From the NCBI RefSeq assembly GCF_032854445.1, contig NC_088297.1, forward strand, positions 19,231,127 to 19,295,126: DNA of 64,000 nt, read 5' to 3'. Position numbers and translations under genes: made by a program. How positions within the stretch are numbered: position 1 is the stretch's first letter; the number at the start of each line of letters is the position of its first letter. The notes beneath the pieces were generated by a model. The model worked only from the letters and a program-made list of their open reading frames with translations, ran no database searches and was not told the DNA's origin. The DNA is from Liolophura sinensis. Its lineage: Eukaryota > Mollusca > Polyplacophora > Chitonida > Chitonidae. This document shows positions 1 to 10,385 of this stretch, one piece after another.

Positions 1-116
1 GTTATACGACGGCGGCCAGCATTATAGTGGGTGGAAACCGGGCAGATTCCGGGGGGGGGGGAACCCACGACAATCCGCAGGTTGCTGGTAGACCTTCCCA
101 CGTACGGCCGGAAAGG
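1..116 (-). mobile_element. SINE-A, partial (cut by window edge)
   Basis: This is the reverse complement of the body of the commonest SINE in the window. It runs from the conserved core (GACGGCGGCCAGCATTAT) to the GGCCGGA segment. A run of 11 G lies where other copies read CCCGGGGGAAACC, which looks like slippage. The tail lies off the left edge and the tRNA head is missing. Confidence 0.85.
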
Positions 117-118
117 AA

Positions 119-1340
119 AAAAAAACATTCATAAATAGTTTCCTGCATATATATCTGCATATAGAATATGCTCTCGAAGTGACCACAAAATGGCGCCAGT
201 TGTGAAACACATGACGTGCAAAATTAAAACCAGTGTAGTGTACAACACTTCTGTAGCCATTTGCGTGATAAAAAAAAAACACACAGCTATGTCTACAATT
301 TTGTACTTAGGTAAAAATAATTGCATAAAACGAAATTAAATATGAACTAAAACCGGTGCTGTTATACCCTGACTTTGGATAACTGTGTTGACTGCTGAGT
401 TTGGCTAAAATTTTAAACTTAAAATATGACTTAATACCAGTATTAGCAAAAACACTTTCCAACAACTGGGCCTTGTATGCCACATGTGGGAAAGTTCATC
501 AAAACTTTCTGTGACGTCATATTTTCTGTAAATGGCGAGCTTTAAAAGATGTAAACGAATTTCCACGCGTTTCTCAAACTTTATTCAACTAGGGCTCGAC
601 TACAATGCAGTTATACAACAATCGTTGCATTAGTTCTTGAGAAAAGAAAGTTTAAAAAAAAATTCTAAATTTTACAAAATCCAAAAATGGCCACCAAACC
701 ACGTGATCAGCTTGCCCCCTTATTTACATCACACAATTCCTAAGCATACCCTAAAACATACCCACGTTTCATATAAATGGGATTTATCACCACTTACACG
801 ATGCTCGCATGTTTGATTTTGCAAAGCTTTTTGACGATTACGTATAATTACATATAATTTGATTAGCCAGTCTAAGCCAGATTTACTCATGGAAAGGGTT
901 CATACTAAGATGTATAAATTAAGTCATCCAGCTATAGTCGCGTGTGCCAAATTTGTAATAAATTGGTTCGGTGTTTCTAGAGAATGGTTTTCATATAAGT
1001 CTAACGTGACCACCTAGTCATGTGACACAGAGCGACACATTTTTATATTCACCACTTCAAACCATAGGCAAGCAACTTCTTAAGTTGTAATAAATTTGAT
1101 CAGGCGGTTTTCCGTAAAAAAATATTATTAGTAATCCTGACAATTTCAACAGGGTGTCGCCCTGCAGGGCCGATCCTCTAATAAATCAAACTAAAAGTTT
1201 GTTCCCCTAAGTTGTTCTCAGTTTATCAAGGTACATGCCGCTTGATACGAATGTAGATATTTAAACAAAATATATGTGTCTGACCATGTCAGTTGACATT
1301 ACAAACAAATAACAAGTACACAAAACACACAAAAAAAACG
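119..1340. other. no gene recognised
   Basis: AT-rich DNA. Short open frames on the - strand at 22-326 have no recognisable motif. I see no exon with good splice sites and no clear repeat. Confidence 0.5.
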
Positions 1341-1344
1341 AAAG

Positions 1345-1600
1345 CAAGCATGAGCCGGACTCACAGCGACCTCACAGCATTGGTGGGTTGCTCCTGTGTC
1401 TGTTACGAAAAGGTTACGCTCGGCCACGATGACCACGGGGGCCTCCTTACACCGCCATGACCATGGGTTAATCCGAATTAGACTCGCATGTAGATGGTCT
1501 TGGGTCTGCTAGATACCTGCGGATGGTCGTGAGTTTCCTGCACGTTCTGCCCCATTTCCTCCTACCATAATGCTGTTCTCCACATGTAAGTGAAAGAAGC
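1345..1600. repeat. two diverged SINE-A fragments in opposite orientation
   Basis: Positions about 1345-1410 resemble the reversed SINE-A head (GGACTCACAGCGACC ... CATTGGTG). Positions about 1505-1595 resemble the body read forward (CTGCGGATGGTCGTG ... CCATAATGCTG). Both are strongly decayed. Confidence 0.55.
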
Positions 1601-1700
1601 CTTTAGTACGGCACAAAACAAGCAATGGATTAGGAAAAAAATACACCCCATGACCATGGTTTATCGGAATGAGGCACGCATGTAGATGGCCTTGGGATTA
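1452..1700. repeat. diverged direct repeat pair (1452-1508 and 1645-1700)
   Basis: The two segments share CCATGACCATGG, then TTAATCCGAAT or TTATCGGAAT, then CGCATGTAGATGG and CTTGGG. They lie about 190 bp apart and are not part of a recognised element. Confidence 0.55.
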
Positions 1701-1815
1701 TTGATTGTCTATTAGGCATGACGATTAATATGCAAATTTGTCTTATGACGCCTAGAATGTCGAACTTTTAAAAGATGTAGTGCACTGATTGGCTTTTTTG
1801 TGTTCTGTTTTGCAG

Positions 1816-1938
1816 GATGTCTGTTTGGAGATAAGTCTACAAAATGCAGCGGTATAAAATCGGCTCATTGTTATACAGCTAGCAACAGAGACTTATGCTG
1901 TGAGTCGTGTGCAGAGTTAAAGAAAACGGGTCGCCCAG
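1816..1938 (+). CDS. exon: first PLAC-like six-cysteine module
   Basis: 41 codons, open throughout, entered in phase 1 and left in phase 1 at CCCAG/GTAAGT. The module reads G-C-L-F-G-D-K, then C, C, and ends CCESC. A hydrophilic linker (AELKKTGRPG) follows. Confidence 0.7.
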
Positions 1939-3014
1939 GTAAGTGTACGTTTGGAGTGTTTAACATGAAGGAATATTAGTGTACAATATACACATAGAGA
2001 GTAGAGCCAGAGCAGCGACGACAGTGTGATAACTGACAAATGGTCACACAGAACAATTAGGTAAAAAAGATATGCAGTGATATTAATTACAATTAAGTTT
2101 TATTTATTTATTTATTTGATTGGTGTTTTACGCCGTACTCAAGAATATTTCACTTATACGACGGCGGCCAGCATTATGGTGGGTGGAAACCGGGCATAGC
2201 CCGGGGGAAACCCACGACCATCCGCAGGTTGCTGCCAGACCTTCCCACTTACAGCCGGAGAGGAAGCCAGCATAAGCTGGACTTGAACTCACAGCGACCG
2301 CATTGGTGAGAGGCTCCTGGGTCATTACGCTGCGCTAGCGCGCTAACCGACTGAGCCACGGAGGCCCCAATTACAATTAAGTAGTCCTCCACTGACCTAG
2401 TATTACTCAAAATGCTGTCTTATCATCACATTTAACATATCACCACGTTAAAACAACGCAAATGAGCGAGATCTCGGGGATGATTAGTCCACCAGCAGAA
2501 TCCTGGTATATGCAGGAATACAATATAATTGTAGACGTACAACAAAGAGAGTAAGGCCAGAGGAGCGAGGACAGTGTGATAGCTGGCAAATTAGTAAAGT
2601 AACCGGTGAAATACGGCCTCTTGTCAATTTACCTCAGTTATCTGTTTATCCTATCTGTTCATGTAAATGTTTAAATAAAAGAAATTAAACTCCCATAGCT
2701 TAACAGATATTCGTTATAACACTTCACAAACATGATCCACTGAAAGTTTCAATTTACTTGGCCATTGCTGAGTACAGATGCTCACAGCAATATCTGACTA
2801 AATTACCTAACATAAACTTATTTAACGTGTTCAGCTCATTGCCTTATAAGTCTGTTTTCTGCTCTGCCCCCTGTTCATAATTATTTGCAGTTTTATTTGT
2901 TTCTTTTCTTTGAACGCAGGTTGTGAGTATGGGGACAAGTATACTGGCTGCAAAGTAAATGACTGCACGTCACCTTCGTATATAAAGAATTGTTGTGGGA
3001 TGTGCAACAAATAA
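1816..3014 (+). CDS. 3' end of a secreted cysteine-rich protein gene (two PLAC-like modules)
   Basis: Two exons (1816-1938 and 2920-3014) join in frame and end in TAA. Each encodes one module with the spacing C-x8-C-x(4-7)-C-x8-CC-x2-C, opening G-C-x-x-G-D-K and closing CC-x-x-C. Six cysteines with a terminal CCxxC resemble the PLAC domain found at the C-terminus of ADAMTS and ADAMTS-like extracellular proteins; the CR_2 domain of ADAMTS proteins is an alternative. Both exons start in phase 1 and the internal junction is phase 1, as expected for a shuffled extracellular module. The acceptors (TTTTGCAG, GAACGCAG) and donor (CAG/GTAAGT) are good. Upstream exons carrying a signal peptide or protease domain are not visible and probably lie left of the window. 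The intron holds two Rep-C copies and a full SINE-A. The family assignment is tentative; that it is coding is fairly secure. Confidence 0.7.
1990..2450 (+). repeat. Rep-C copy, split by a SINE-A insertion
   Basis: The left part (1990-2098) carries the family signature GCCAGAGCAGCGACGACAG and the right part (2383-2450) the 3' segment with ATTACTCAAAATGCTGTC. SINE-A sits between them. The middle of the family consensus (the GGTGAAATACGGCC block) is missing in this copy. Confidence 0.65.
2099..2368 (-). mobile_element. SINE-A, full length, with perfect target-site duplication
   Basis: A tRNA-derived SINE read on the - strand: head GGGGCCTCCGTGGCTCAGTC with A box (TGGCTCAGTCGG) and B box (GTTCAAGTCC), body, core (GAATATTTCACTTATACGAC reversed) and an AAATAAATA tail. 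It is flanked by the 14-bp duplication AATTACAATTAAGT at 2085-2098 and 2369-2382. The target is a Rep-C element, so Rep-C is older than this insertion. Confidence 0.93.
2540..2715 (+). repeat. Rep-C copy
   Basis: Contains GCCAGAGGAGCGAGGACAG, GTGTGATAGCTGGCAAAT, GTAACCGGTGAAATACGGCC and CTTGTCAATTTACCTCAG in the family order. It lies in the same intron as the split copy to its left. Confidence 0.6.
2920..3014 (+). CDS. terminal exon: second PLAC-like module and stop
   Basis: The exon begins after TGAACGCAG and completes the split glycine codon. It encodes G-C-E-Y-G-D-K ... CCGMCNK and stops at TAA (3012-3014). A possible weak polyadenylation signal, ATTAAA, lies at 3257-3262. Confidence 0.7.
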
Positions 3015-3840
3015 GTCACAGGTTAAAGCTCCAGTTGAACGAATGACGGTCTTGTTGGTCCCTATTACAGTGGCTACATCTACTATAGATCAGCAATCAA
3101 CAGAGACACAACCACTGAACAACTATATAGCAGCCTTTTTAATGTATGAGAAACATCGCCGCGGATGGAGATCCTTCTGTTCATATCTATTAATGCTAAC
3201 GACTTTAATACTTTTGTAACATATTTCGCAACATGGACTGGTGGTCACAGTGGAATATTAAACATTTTTAGCTAACCTTGAAGTCACTTCGCTTTTTTAT
3301 TTTATTTGTTTCAGACGTGTGTGAAGACGCACTGAAGAAATTTTCACTTACACATGTGCAAGAGTTCGGTCAAAAACTTCTGTGTGTATTTGAATCCCCA
3401 TTAGTGTTTACCCCGAGGGTTGTATTCTTGTGTCAGCTGAAACGAATGTGTCAGTGCAGAAAGAGAACAGAGAGCGATGTATTTCAGTATCTTTCTGCGG
3501 CGCCACGTTCAAACCCCAGAGATTTGGGGAGTGGAAATGTAGTTCGCGAACAGTGATCAACTGTAAAATTGTGACACTCGGAATCTGGTTTTCGTGTGGG
3601 ATCAACTCGAGATTCAATACGGGAGTTTGGAGTTACACGGTGATGTCGTTGCCTTGCAGCACAGCATGTTCGGCAGTACATTTTAACAAGGGCCCGGCAT
3701 ATAATAAAATAAAAGATGATTTCCCTTGTAAATCTTCTAAAAAAAATATTTTAAGAAATAAAAGTAATCGATTATGGACAGGTTTCATTAGTGTAAGCAC
3801 TACTCACCTTTGCTTATTCGTGGCCTCATGATGTCATAAC
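3015..3840. other. 3' flank of the cysteine-rich gene; no further gene supported
   Basis: The first part is probably 3' UTR. Overlapping open frames of 92 and 133 codons at 3278-3831 have no recognisable domain, no start context or splice signal that stands out, and are matched by open frames on the other strand. Confidence 0.4.
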
Positions 3841-3849
3841 GTCGAAATT

Positions 3850-4335
3850 CCGAACTCCCGTGTTAGCATGGCATATGCCATATGAAAGTCCTGAATTAGC
3901 ATGGCATACGCCATATGAACTCCTGAATTAGCATGGTATATGCCATATGAAATCCCGTGTTAGCATGACATATGCCATATGAACTCCAGTGTTAGCATGG
4001 CATATACCATATGAACTCCCGTGTTAGCATGGCATATACCACATGAAATCCCGTGTTAGCACGGCATTTGCCATATGAACTCCCGTGTTAGCATGGCATA
4101 TACCATATGAACTCCCGTGTTAGCATGGCATATGCCATATGAACTCCCGTGTTAGCATGGCATATACCATATGAAATCCCGTATTAACATGGCACATGCC
4201 ATATGAACTCCCGTGTTAGCACGGCATTTGCCATATGAATTCCCATGTTAGCATGACATATGCCATATGAACTCCCATGTTAGCATGGCACACGCCATCT
4301 TAACTCCCGCATTAGCGTGGCATATGCCATATGAC
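3850..4335. repeat. 32-bp minisatellite, about 15 copies
   Basis: The unit reads approximately AACTCCCGTGTTAGCATGGC followed by ATATGCCATATG and repeats every 32 bp, with scattered substitutions (GTATTAA, ACGGCATTTG, GACATATG). The unit contains the palindromes GGCATATGCC and CATATG, so a near-perfect dyad recurs once per period. Confidence 0.93.
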
Positions 4336-4513
4336 AGCTGACAACAATACAATATTTGTGTATATCACAGTATGATATAGAGCCTGGTCATCAGTCTTGG
4401 TGGAAATTTGATCGAGATTACGATAAACTGACAAGTGTCAATATTGGTCGATGATAGCGATATAAGTATATGTAGATAAATGTCATTAGCAACACATTTA
4501 GGGGTATGCAGAC

Positions 4514-4660
4514 ATATTTATTTACTTATTTGATAGTTGTTTTACGCCGTACTTAAATATTTCACGTATACGACGACGAACAGCGTTATGGTTGAAAGAA
4601 AGCGGACGGAGCCTGGAGGAAACCCACGACAATCCGCAGGTCGCCGGAAGATTGACACGA
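4514..4660 (-). mobile_element. SINE-A, diverged and head-truncated
   Basis: TTTATTTACTTATTTGATAG, GTTTTACGCCGTACTTAA and AACCCACGACAATCCGCAGG match SINE-A in order with many substitutions. The tRNA head is absent. Confidence 0.75.
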
Positions 4661-5834
4661 ACTGATCACAGTGTCATGGAGTTACTGCAGAGCCGATCTG
4701 AGTTGTTTTGGCGGCATTAAAGCACTTTAAGTGCACTTGAACATTTAGCCTTTAGTAATTTACATTAATTTTCAGAATATTACTTCCCTGCTGTTACTAG
4801 CTGTTGGTACCTAGAAAATTTCACTCACATACTGACGACATGTGACATATGAACTCTACCCTAAATAATGGTGAGCTTCATGGGTTCAGGCATGAGATGT
4901 TTATTTTTTCCACGGTGAAAATATCGATGAAACTGTCAGGGTTAATTTCGTTATTGTTAGAAATAAAGTGTTAACTTCGGATGCAATTCCATGAGTCCAC
5001 ATTATAAGTTATGTACTGATCTGGGATCCAACCCCTTGTCTGCCCAGTGTTTGGATCCACCTCTACTGCCTTTGGGTGTAATCTTAAGGCAGGAAGTTTG
5101 CGTATAATTTAAGATAACTCAAAAGGAACACCTCTTGGCGATCTTCGCAATGTTCGACTGTGGAATAGTCCGCATTCCCTCAGCAACTCCCATCTTACCC
5201 CTTCCAATCTTTTATCAATGGTATTACCATTTACATGAACCATATCGACAAGGTTTTCAAGGAAAGTGTGCGCTTAACACGTCATAACTGTTTATCATGT
5301 TGTTATCATATAATGATAGTTTACCGCATTATTACCATTTTCTTCAAGGTAACCGTTTACCACACCTGTAATCACCTGTATTATTGTTTCCCACTACATT
5401 ATTACGTTTACCACAGAATTACAGTTTATCTCGGCATTACCGTTCCTCATCCGAGTTCGATCAGAATACTGAATTAGCGCGGAGTCTGGATGTGACTGTC
5501 AGGCCCTTGATCAAATAGATTTAGCATATTTATATGGCATTTGTCAACAAATACACTTACCCTTCTTGGCGGGTATAAATGTGTTATATTGGCGTGGATG
5601 CATGTAACCGGTAGCAATCTGAGATATGTGTTCAAACGAAACAGTCCTAACTATCAAACTATTATAACATTTGCACTGTAGACAGTTATTCCATGTTGAA
5701 AATAACACTGATAAACTTGTGAACCCCAAACAATTGGAAAGAAAATAAAACGATCCAATCAAAACAGATCATGTACCTCCTGTACCCACCTTGTAACGCC
5801 CATGCTTTCTCTTTTAAAACCGGCACTGATGGTT
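4661..5834. other. no gene recognised; degenerate TTTACCA-rich tract
   Basis: Around 5215-5440 there is an irregular run of TTTACC, ATTATTACC and GTTTACCAC motifs, resembling a decayed simple repeat. The short open frames at 5235-5907 look accidental. Confidence 0.45.
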
Positions 5835-5844
5835 CTTTTTTTAG

Positions 5845-6445
5845 AGCATTCGCTTCGTGGGCGGTTGATCTAGGGTCAATCCTGGATCGGGTCAGTCCTA
5901 AGACCATAAAAGAAGAAGTTGTAACTTCCTCTCTTGGCGTTCAGCATTAAAGGAATAGTGCAATATAAGCGTCAAGTCCGACATTCCTATACCATTCATA
6001 GTCCGTAAAGGGCGTTCCAAGTCGATAATCGCAATATCCATTTCCACAACAACGTTTAACACTAACTCCCGAAGACAAAGGTATGTAAGAAATTATACAA
6101 ATAAGAAATAAAGCCGGTAACACAAAAGAGAGAAGTGGTCATCAGTTTTCAATGATGCCGGGCAGACAACGAATATTCCAGGCATGAATTCCATATCAAA
6201 GTTTAAATTCGTAGTCCGTGAATGAGTTCCATGTCAAATAACAGCTAAACAAGTATCTCGATGGCCGTATCAGTATAATGGCTCAGGTGGTGTGGTTTAC
6301 TTGTCTTCGGAAGTCGTATCAGTTGAGCAGCACTAGATAAAAGGGCGGTGAAAATCCGTCCTGCAACAAGGAGGTACATGACATGCACTCTAAAGATTCC
6401 TTTGTCTTCGTATGACAAAAATTGTTAAGTACGAGGTTAATCCTT
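5845..6445 (+). mobile_element. SINE-B, interrupted by about 295 bp of other DNA
   Basis: The head-proximal part (about 5845-5967) holds a tRNA-like B box region (GGGTCAATCCTGGATCGG) and AAGTTGTAACTTCCTC. The 3' part resumes at about 6262 (CAGTATAATGGCTCAGG, GCAGCACTAGATAAAAGG, CTGCAACAAGGAGGTACATG). The intact copy at 35,684-35,980 shows that these blocks are normally adjacent. The intervening piece carries one arm of an inverted repeat. Confidence 0.75.
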
Positions 6446-6742
6446 AAGCTCCCACCTACTCCCTTTTTCTCTAAAAAATAATAGAAATCAACTCGGAATA
6501 CGAGTTTAAAAATTTGAATTGGATGCCATACCTAGAATATTGACTGTCCCCAAGAAAAACTGATAACTGCTCCTCTAATACATGCTATCAACTTTACATA
6601 CTGATCATAAATTATTTCTCTTATATTCATAGGGAAACTTGTGGTTGTCGGTGTTTTTCTGAATAGTGTAACGGATTATCTACTTGGAACGCCCCTTCAT
6701 GGTCTTCGAATGGTATACGCCTTTGTCGGGCATTTAGGATTA
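5973..6742. repeat. imperfect inverted repeat arms (5973-6035 and 6676-6742)
   Basis: The left arm (CCGACATTCC, TATACCATTC, GGGCGTTCCAAGT, GATAAT) recurs reversed in the right arm (ATTATCTACTTGGAACGCCC, GAATGGTATA, GTCGGGCAT). The arms are about 640 bp apart and enclose the 3' part of SINE-B. Confidence 0.6.
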
Positions 6743-6814
6743 TAAAATACATGTCATGTTGATAAAGGAACCCATAGACAACTGTTGCCATTAGCTGTAA
6801 TATAAAAGACTACA

Positions 6815-7110
6815 GCATAGAGAGTCAAACCAGAGGAGACATGACATTATGATAGTTGCAAATACGCAAAAGCAATCTGTAAAATATTGTCGATATACCT
6901 GAATATGGGTTTAATTCTAACTGATCGTGCTTAAGTAACAGCTAATTACACGTCCCTTAGTTTAATGGCTCAAGCAGAATTACGTAAAACAAATATGCAG
7001 TGATTTTTTAAATTATTTTCATTTAATTTAATTGCAATATATTAGATGTCACTTGTCCAATACCCAAAATGCTGTATTGTCATCATTTAATATACAAACA
7101 CATTAACTAA
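6815..7110 (+). repeat. Rep-C copy, nearly complete
   Basis: Family blocks in order: AGAGAGTCAAACCAGAGGAG, ATTATGATAGTTGCAAAT, GGCTCAAGCAGAATTACGTA, AATATGCAGTGATTT, TTAGATGTCACTTGTC and CAAAATGCTGTATTGTC. It is the longest uninterrupted copy here, at about 295 bp. Confidence 0.6.
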
Positions 7111-8019
7111 TATGATCAGTGCTGTGCGTGAAAGAAACTGGAGAGTCTTGAAAAAACCACCAACATTTGGCAAGCCACTGAAGAACTTTTTCACATTAAC
7201 ATACAGATATCGGTACAGTATTAGAAACGGCCTTTAGCGATCGGTACACTATGCCAAGGGACTCACAAGCGTCATCGGCCGCTACTCTTGTAAACGACTA
7301 ATCAGTTATAGAACGGAGTCACCCTGTTAAATCCCGGCTTTTAACCCACACCCCGTGTGTCCAGGCGATTAACGGCAATCTTCCGCCTTTCAATAATCAC
7401 CCTTAAACACGATCCGTTTCTTGGCCTGATGGTAAAATATCCCAACAGTTAATGTGTGATATTTAAGTAAAACATAATGTATAATTTCGTGTTCCCTATT
7501 GTGGAACAATTCGTCCGTAGCCTCATGCAATTCTAAGACGTCAATTGATATTTACAGCAATATATAAATATGTACACATGTACTGAGTGTAGTGCTCATA
7601 TGGTCACGTGACTTGTCGGATCCGTGACAAGGCAAACCATTGTACAACATAGGGTAATAGAACCACACGATAAATGCGGAAAAAACATGATTTATGCGGG
7701 ATCACTTGAGTCGTGAGTGGACGTGTCACAAGCTTAGGGAGGCATACAGTACCGAGTAAGATCTATACGGGTTACTCACACACAGGCGTTCAGCTGCACA
7801 GAGATTTCATGGGCTAGTCGACTTCATTTATTTCATTGACTGGTAAATGTTGTACTCGACAATAGGTTTGAAAGAATGCGGAAAGAAAGTGCCATTGAAG
7901 GTCAGGGTGTCTCGAAAGTCCTTCTCCACAGCCATATTTAGACCAGGATCGCCGAGTGGTGAAGATTATGGGTAATAAACCCCCAAACAAGTGACGTTCA
8001 GTTTTATTATTTAAGCATT

Positions 8020-8105
8020 TACATGATCAGAGTATATTTTTAATGGACGTAAATTGAAAAGAGGCTGTATTTCACACATTTACCAGTAAAAGATAGATAA
8101 GTAAA
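8020..8105 (-). repeat. Rep-C fragment
   Basis: The reversed strand reads TGGTAAATGTGTGAAATACA, then GCCTCTTTTCAATTTACG, matching the middle block of Rep-C. Confidence 0.5.
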
Positions 8106-8146
8106 GTAGTTCTTACATACCTGATTAGTGATAACCAATTCAATTT

Positions 8147-8285
8147 ATTTATTTATTTTCTTTGATTGGTGTTTTACGCCGTACTCAAGAATATTTCACT
8201 TATACGACGGCGGCCAGCATTAAGGTGGGGGTAAACCGGGAAGAGCTCGGAGGAAACCCACGACCACCCGCAGGTGGCTGGCAGA
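8147..8285 (-). mobile_element. SINE-A, 5'-truncated, with 16-bp target-site duplication
   Basis: Only the tail, core and part of the body are present (139 bp). It is flanked by the perfect duplication ATAACCAATTCAATTT at 8131-8146 and 8286-8301. This shows that truncation occurred at insertion, as expected for target-primed reverse transcription. Confidence 0.92.
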
Positions 8286-8301
8286 ATAACCAATTCAATT
8301 T

Positions 8302-9738
8302 TGAAAAGCAAAGGGACAATAAAGGAAGCCTGATCAATCGTGAAAAATGCCACAAAGCAAACAGAAACATGGAAGTATCGGGGAAAAAGGGGGTTGAACC
8401 GTCAGAATAAAAGCTTTGTGTTAGCAAAACAGACAAAAACAATGAAAGACAATATACACAGTCATAATATTGTCAAAAATCACTACGTGGTTCAAGATTT
8501 GAACCTGATCTGTAACTTGCAAAGATGAAGCCCCAAGTTTCAAATCTGTATGATGAACAATTTCTTTTTTAAATCGGGAAAACTGCCAGTAGAGAGCAGG
8601 ACAAAGATGGCCATACTTTGTCGAAAATCGACAAAACGACGTGGCGCGTAACGAAAACTGATTTGTGAAGGACACAAACGGGTGGTTGCGTTGTACTGAC
8701 TGGGAGTGTGGGTGGGGTGGGGGAGAAAAGAGGTTAATAAAGGTTAACTTACTTTGTTATTTAGTTTGTGTTGAGCCATAAAGGACCTGGCGGAAAGCCG
8801 GCCCCAGAGAGGTACTATGAGAAAATGCATATTTCAAAAAGCCCAGTACAATTCTGTAAATTTCCGAATCACAAGTACAAAACTTGATCAAAGCACCCTT
8901 AAAAGTCAAATGGCCATAAAAAATAGATGCTTTCCCAGTAATAATACACCAAAACCTGAAACTTTCATGTAGGTATTTATGTGTACTGTGAAAGTTTCTT
9001 ACTGCTTAACGTTTGTCTTCATATGTAAAACATAAAATTTATAATGTCATCAGTTTTGTTTTATTTTAGCAAGTTTAAAATCCGTATTTCTACCATAGTC
9101 TGTCAGGCATTCTTCATAGCACAGCGAATTAACGAAAACCCTGTGGAGAACAGGTAGCACCTCAAGGAAGCGTTCGAATCTTTGAATGGATTTTTTCTTT
9201 GGAAACATACTTTTGTGTGACTAAAGATATAGGCCGCCTTGCATTAAATAAATGTTATGAATTAGAATGGATAATTGTTATGGTATGGTATACGTAACTT
9301 ACGGCAACTTCATGTAGAGCGAAGTCATTATTCATCATTAATCAAAATTCATTAACATTAACATGTTACGCGTAGCGGAATGATAAGCATGAAAGTTGCA
9401 TTTGTTATATCATTACTTATATAATTAATAATGTATATAATTGATCGGTGCATAACTGCGTGCTGAAGAATTTTCAGTAAGTTACATTTGTGGTGCAGTG
9501 ATTTTCCTTACCGTACACTGTCTAATGCCAAACAAAAGATACATGTACTTCAGCGTGACTGGAGTAGTTTACTATTTTCTCATTTTATGACCTATACATC
9601 GCTTTAGTCCTTGTCTGGAGCTTCGTAAGTCGCATGTTTGTCATGGAACAGGAAAAGAAGAGTAAAAGACAACTGAAGAAACACGTGGCCTTACAATTGT
9701 GTCAAGAGCTGTCACTCAGAGCTATAGTCAATTTCGCT
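8302..9738. other. no gene recognised
   Basis: Short open frames on both strands at 8162-8675 look accidental and partly overlap the SINE. A G-quadruplex-type sequence lies at 8702-8723 (runs of 3, 3, 4 and 5 G). I see no exon. Confidence 0.45.
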
Positions 9739-9749
9739 TCATCAGGTAG

Positions 9750-9969
9750 CACCAATGCGGTCGCTGTGAGTTCAAGACCAGCTCATGCTGGCTTCCTCTC
9801 CGGCCGTACGTGGGAAGGTCTGACAGCAACCTGCGGATGGTCGTGGGTTTCCGCCGGGCTCTGCCCGGTTTCCACCCACCATAATGCTGGCCGCCGTCGT
9901 ATAAGTGAAATATTCTTGAGTATGGCGTAAAACACCAATCAAAAAAAAAAAAAAAAAAAAAGAAAAAAA
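9750..9969 (+). mobile_element. SINE-A, 5'-truncated, with target-site duplication
   Basis: Begins at CACCAATGCGGTCGCTGTGA, continues through the body and core (GTATAAGTGAAATATTCTTG), and ends in about 20 A plus AGAAAAAAA. It is flanked by TCATCAGGTAG at 9739-9749 and 9970-9980. The A-only tail and high similarity to other copies suggest a young insertion. Confidence 0.92.
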
Positions 9970-10079
9970 TCATCAGGTAGACACTTTCTTGCACTGAGGC
10001 CGATTTCCCACCTTACGGTACCAAGTCCCTTGTGCTGATTTAGTAAAACCATAGGATGTTACTCGGCGAGGTAGGTTTA

Positions 10080-10385
10080 AATGCTCAGTGCTCTGAACCA
10101 GCTGGGAGACCCCGGGATTAAACTCGGGTCGGGCCGAGAGACTTTCAAAAAGGTGCTTCTTGTAACCTTGCTTGCTGCTCAGCACTGAACGACTCAAGCA
10201 AATATTAAACTGGTTGACTTCGTGTCCGTATAATGTGACTGTGTGGGTGTCGCGCCTAGATTCTTCGCCATGATACCTGAGAGGCGGCAACACCTCGGCG
10301 GCATGGACTCGCTCTGCCACCAGAAGACTCATTATATATACACACACCTAATGGCTCCTCGTCGTCGTGGTTACGAGGCAATACC
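10080..10385 (+). mobile_element. SINE-B (variant subfamily), partial
   Basis: Matches the copies at 48,310-48,635 and 52,206-52,545: GGGATTAAACTCGGGTCGGG (B-box region), TTGCTGCTCAGCACTGAACG, TATAATGTGACTGTGTGGG, CATGATACCTGAGAGGCGGC, and a 3' region near CTCCTCGTCGTCGTGGTTAC. The ACTCACTC tail is not present. Confidence 0.65.

Larger units (their letters stand above)
6446..8130. other. no gene recognised
   Basis: AT-rich DNA with a Rep-C copy (6815-7110), a very diverged SINE-A-like piece near 7820-7900, and a reversed Rep-C fragment (8020-8105). The palindrome GTCACGTGAC occurs at 7603-7612. Confidence 0.45.

Noticed and set aside
2300-2368. tRNA gene suggested by GGCCTCCGTGGCTCAGTCGG and a B box
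   Set aside because: The A-to-B spacing is too long, no cloverleaf forms, and the sequence continues into a SINE body and tail.
3278-3831. Frames of 92 and 133 codons after the cysteine-rich gene
   Set aside because: They overlap each other and antisense frames, with no recognisable motif; probably UTR or intergenic.
9634-9930. 98-codon + frame with a protein-like first third
   Set aside because: Most of it is the SINE-A body read through; the same peptide appears in several other SINE copies.
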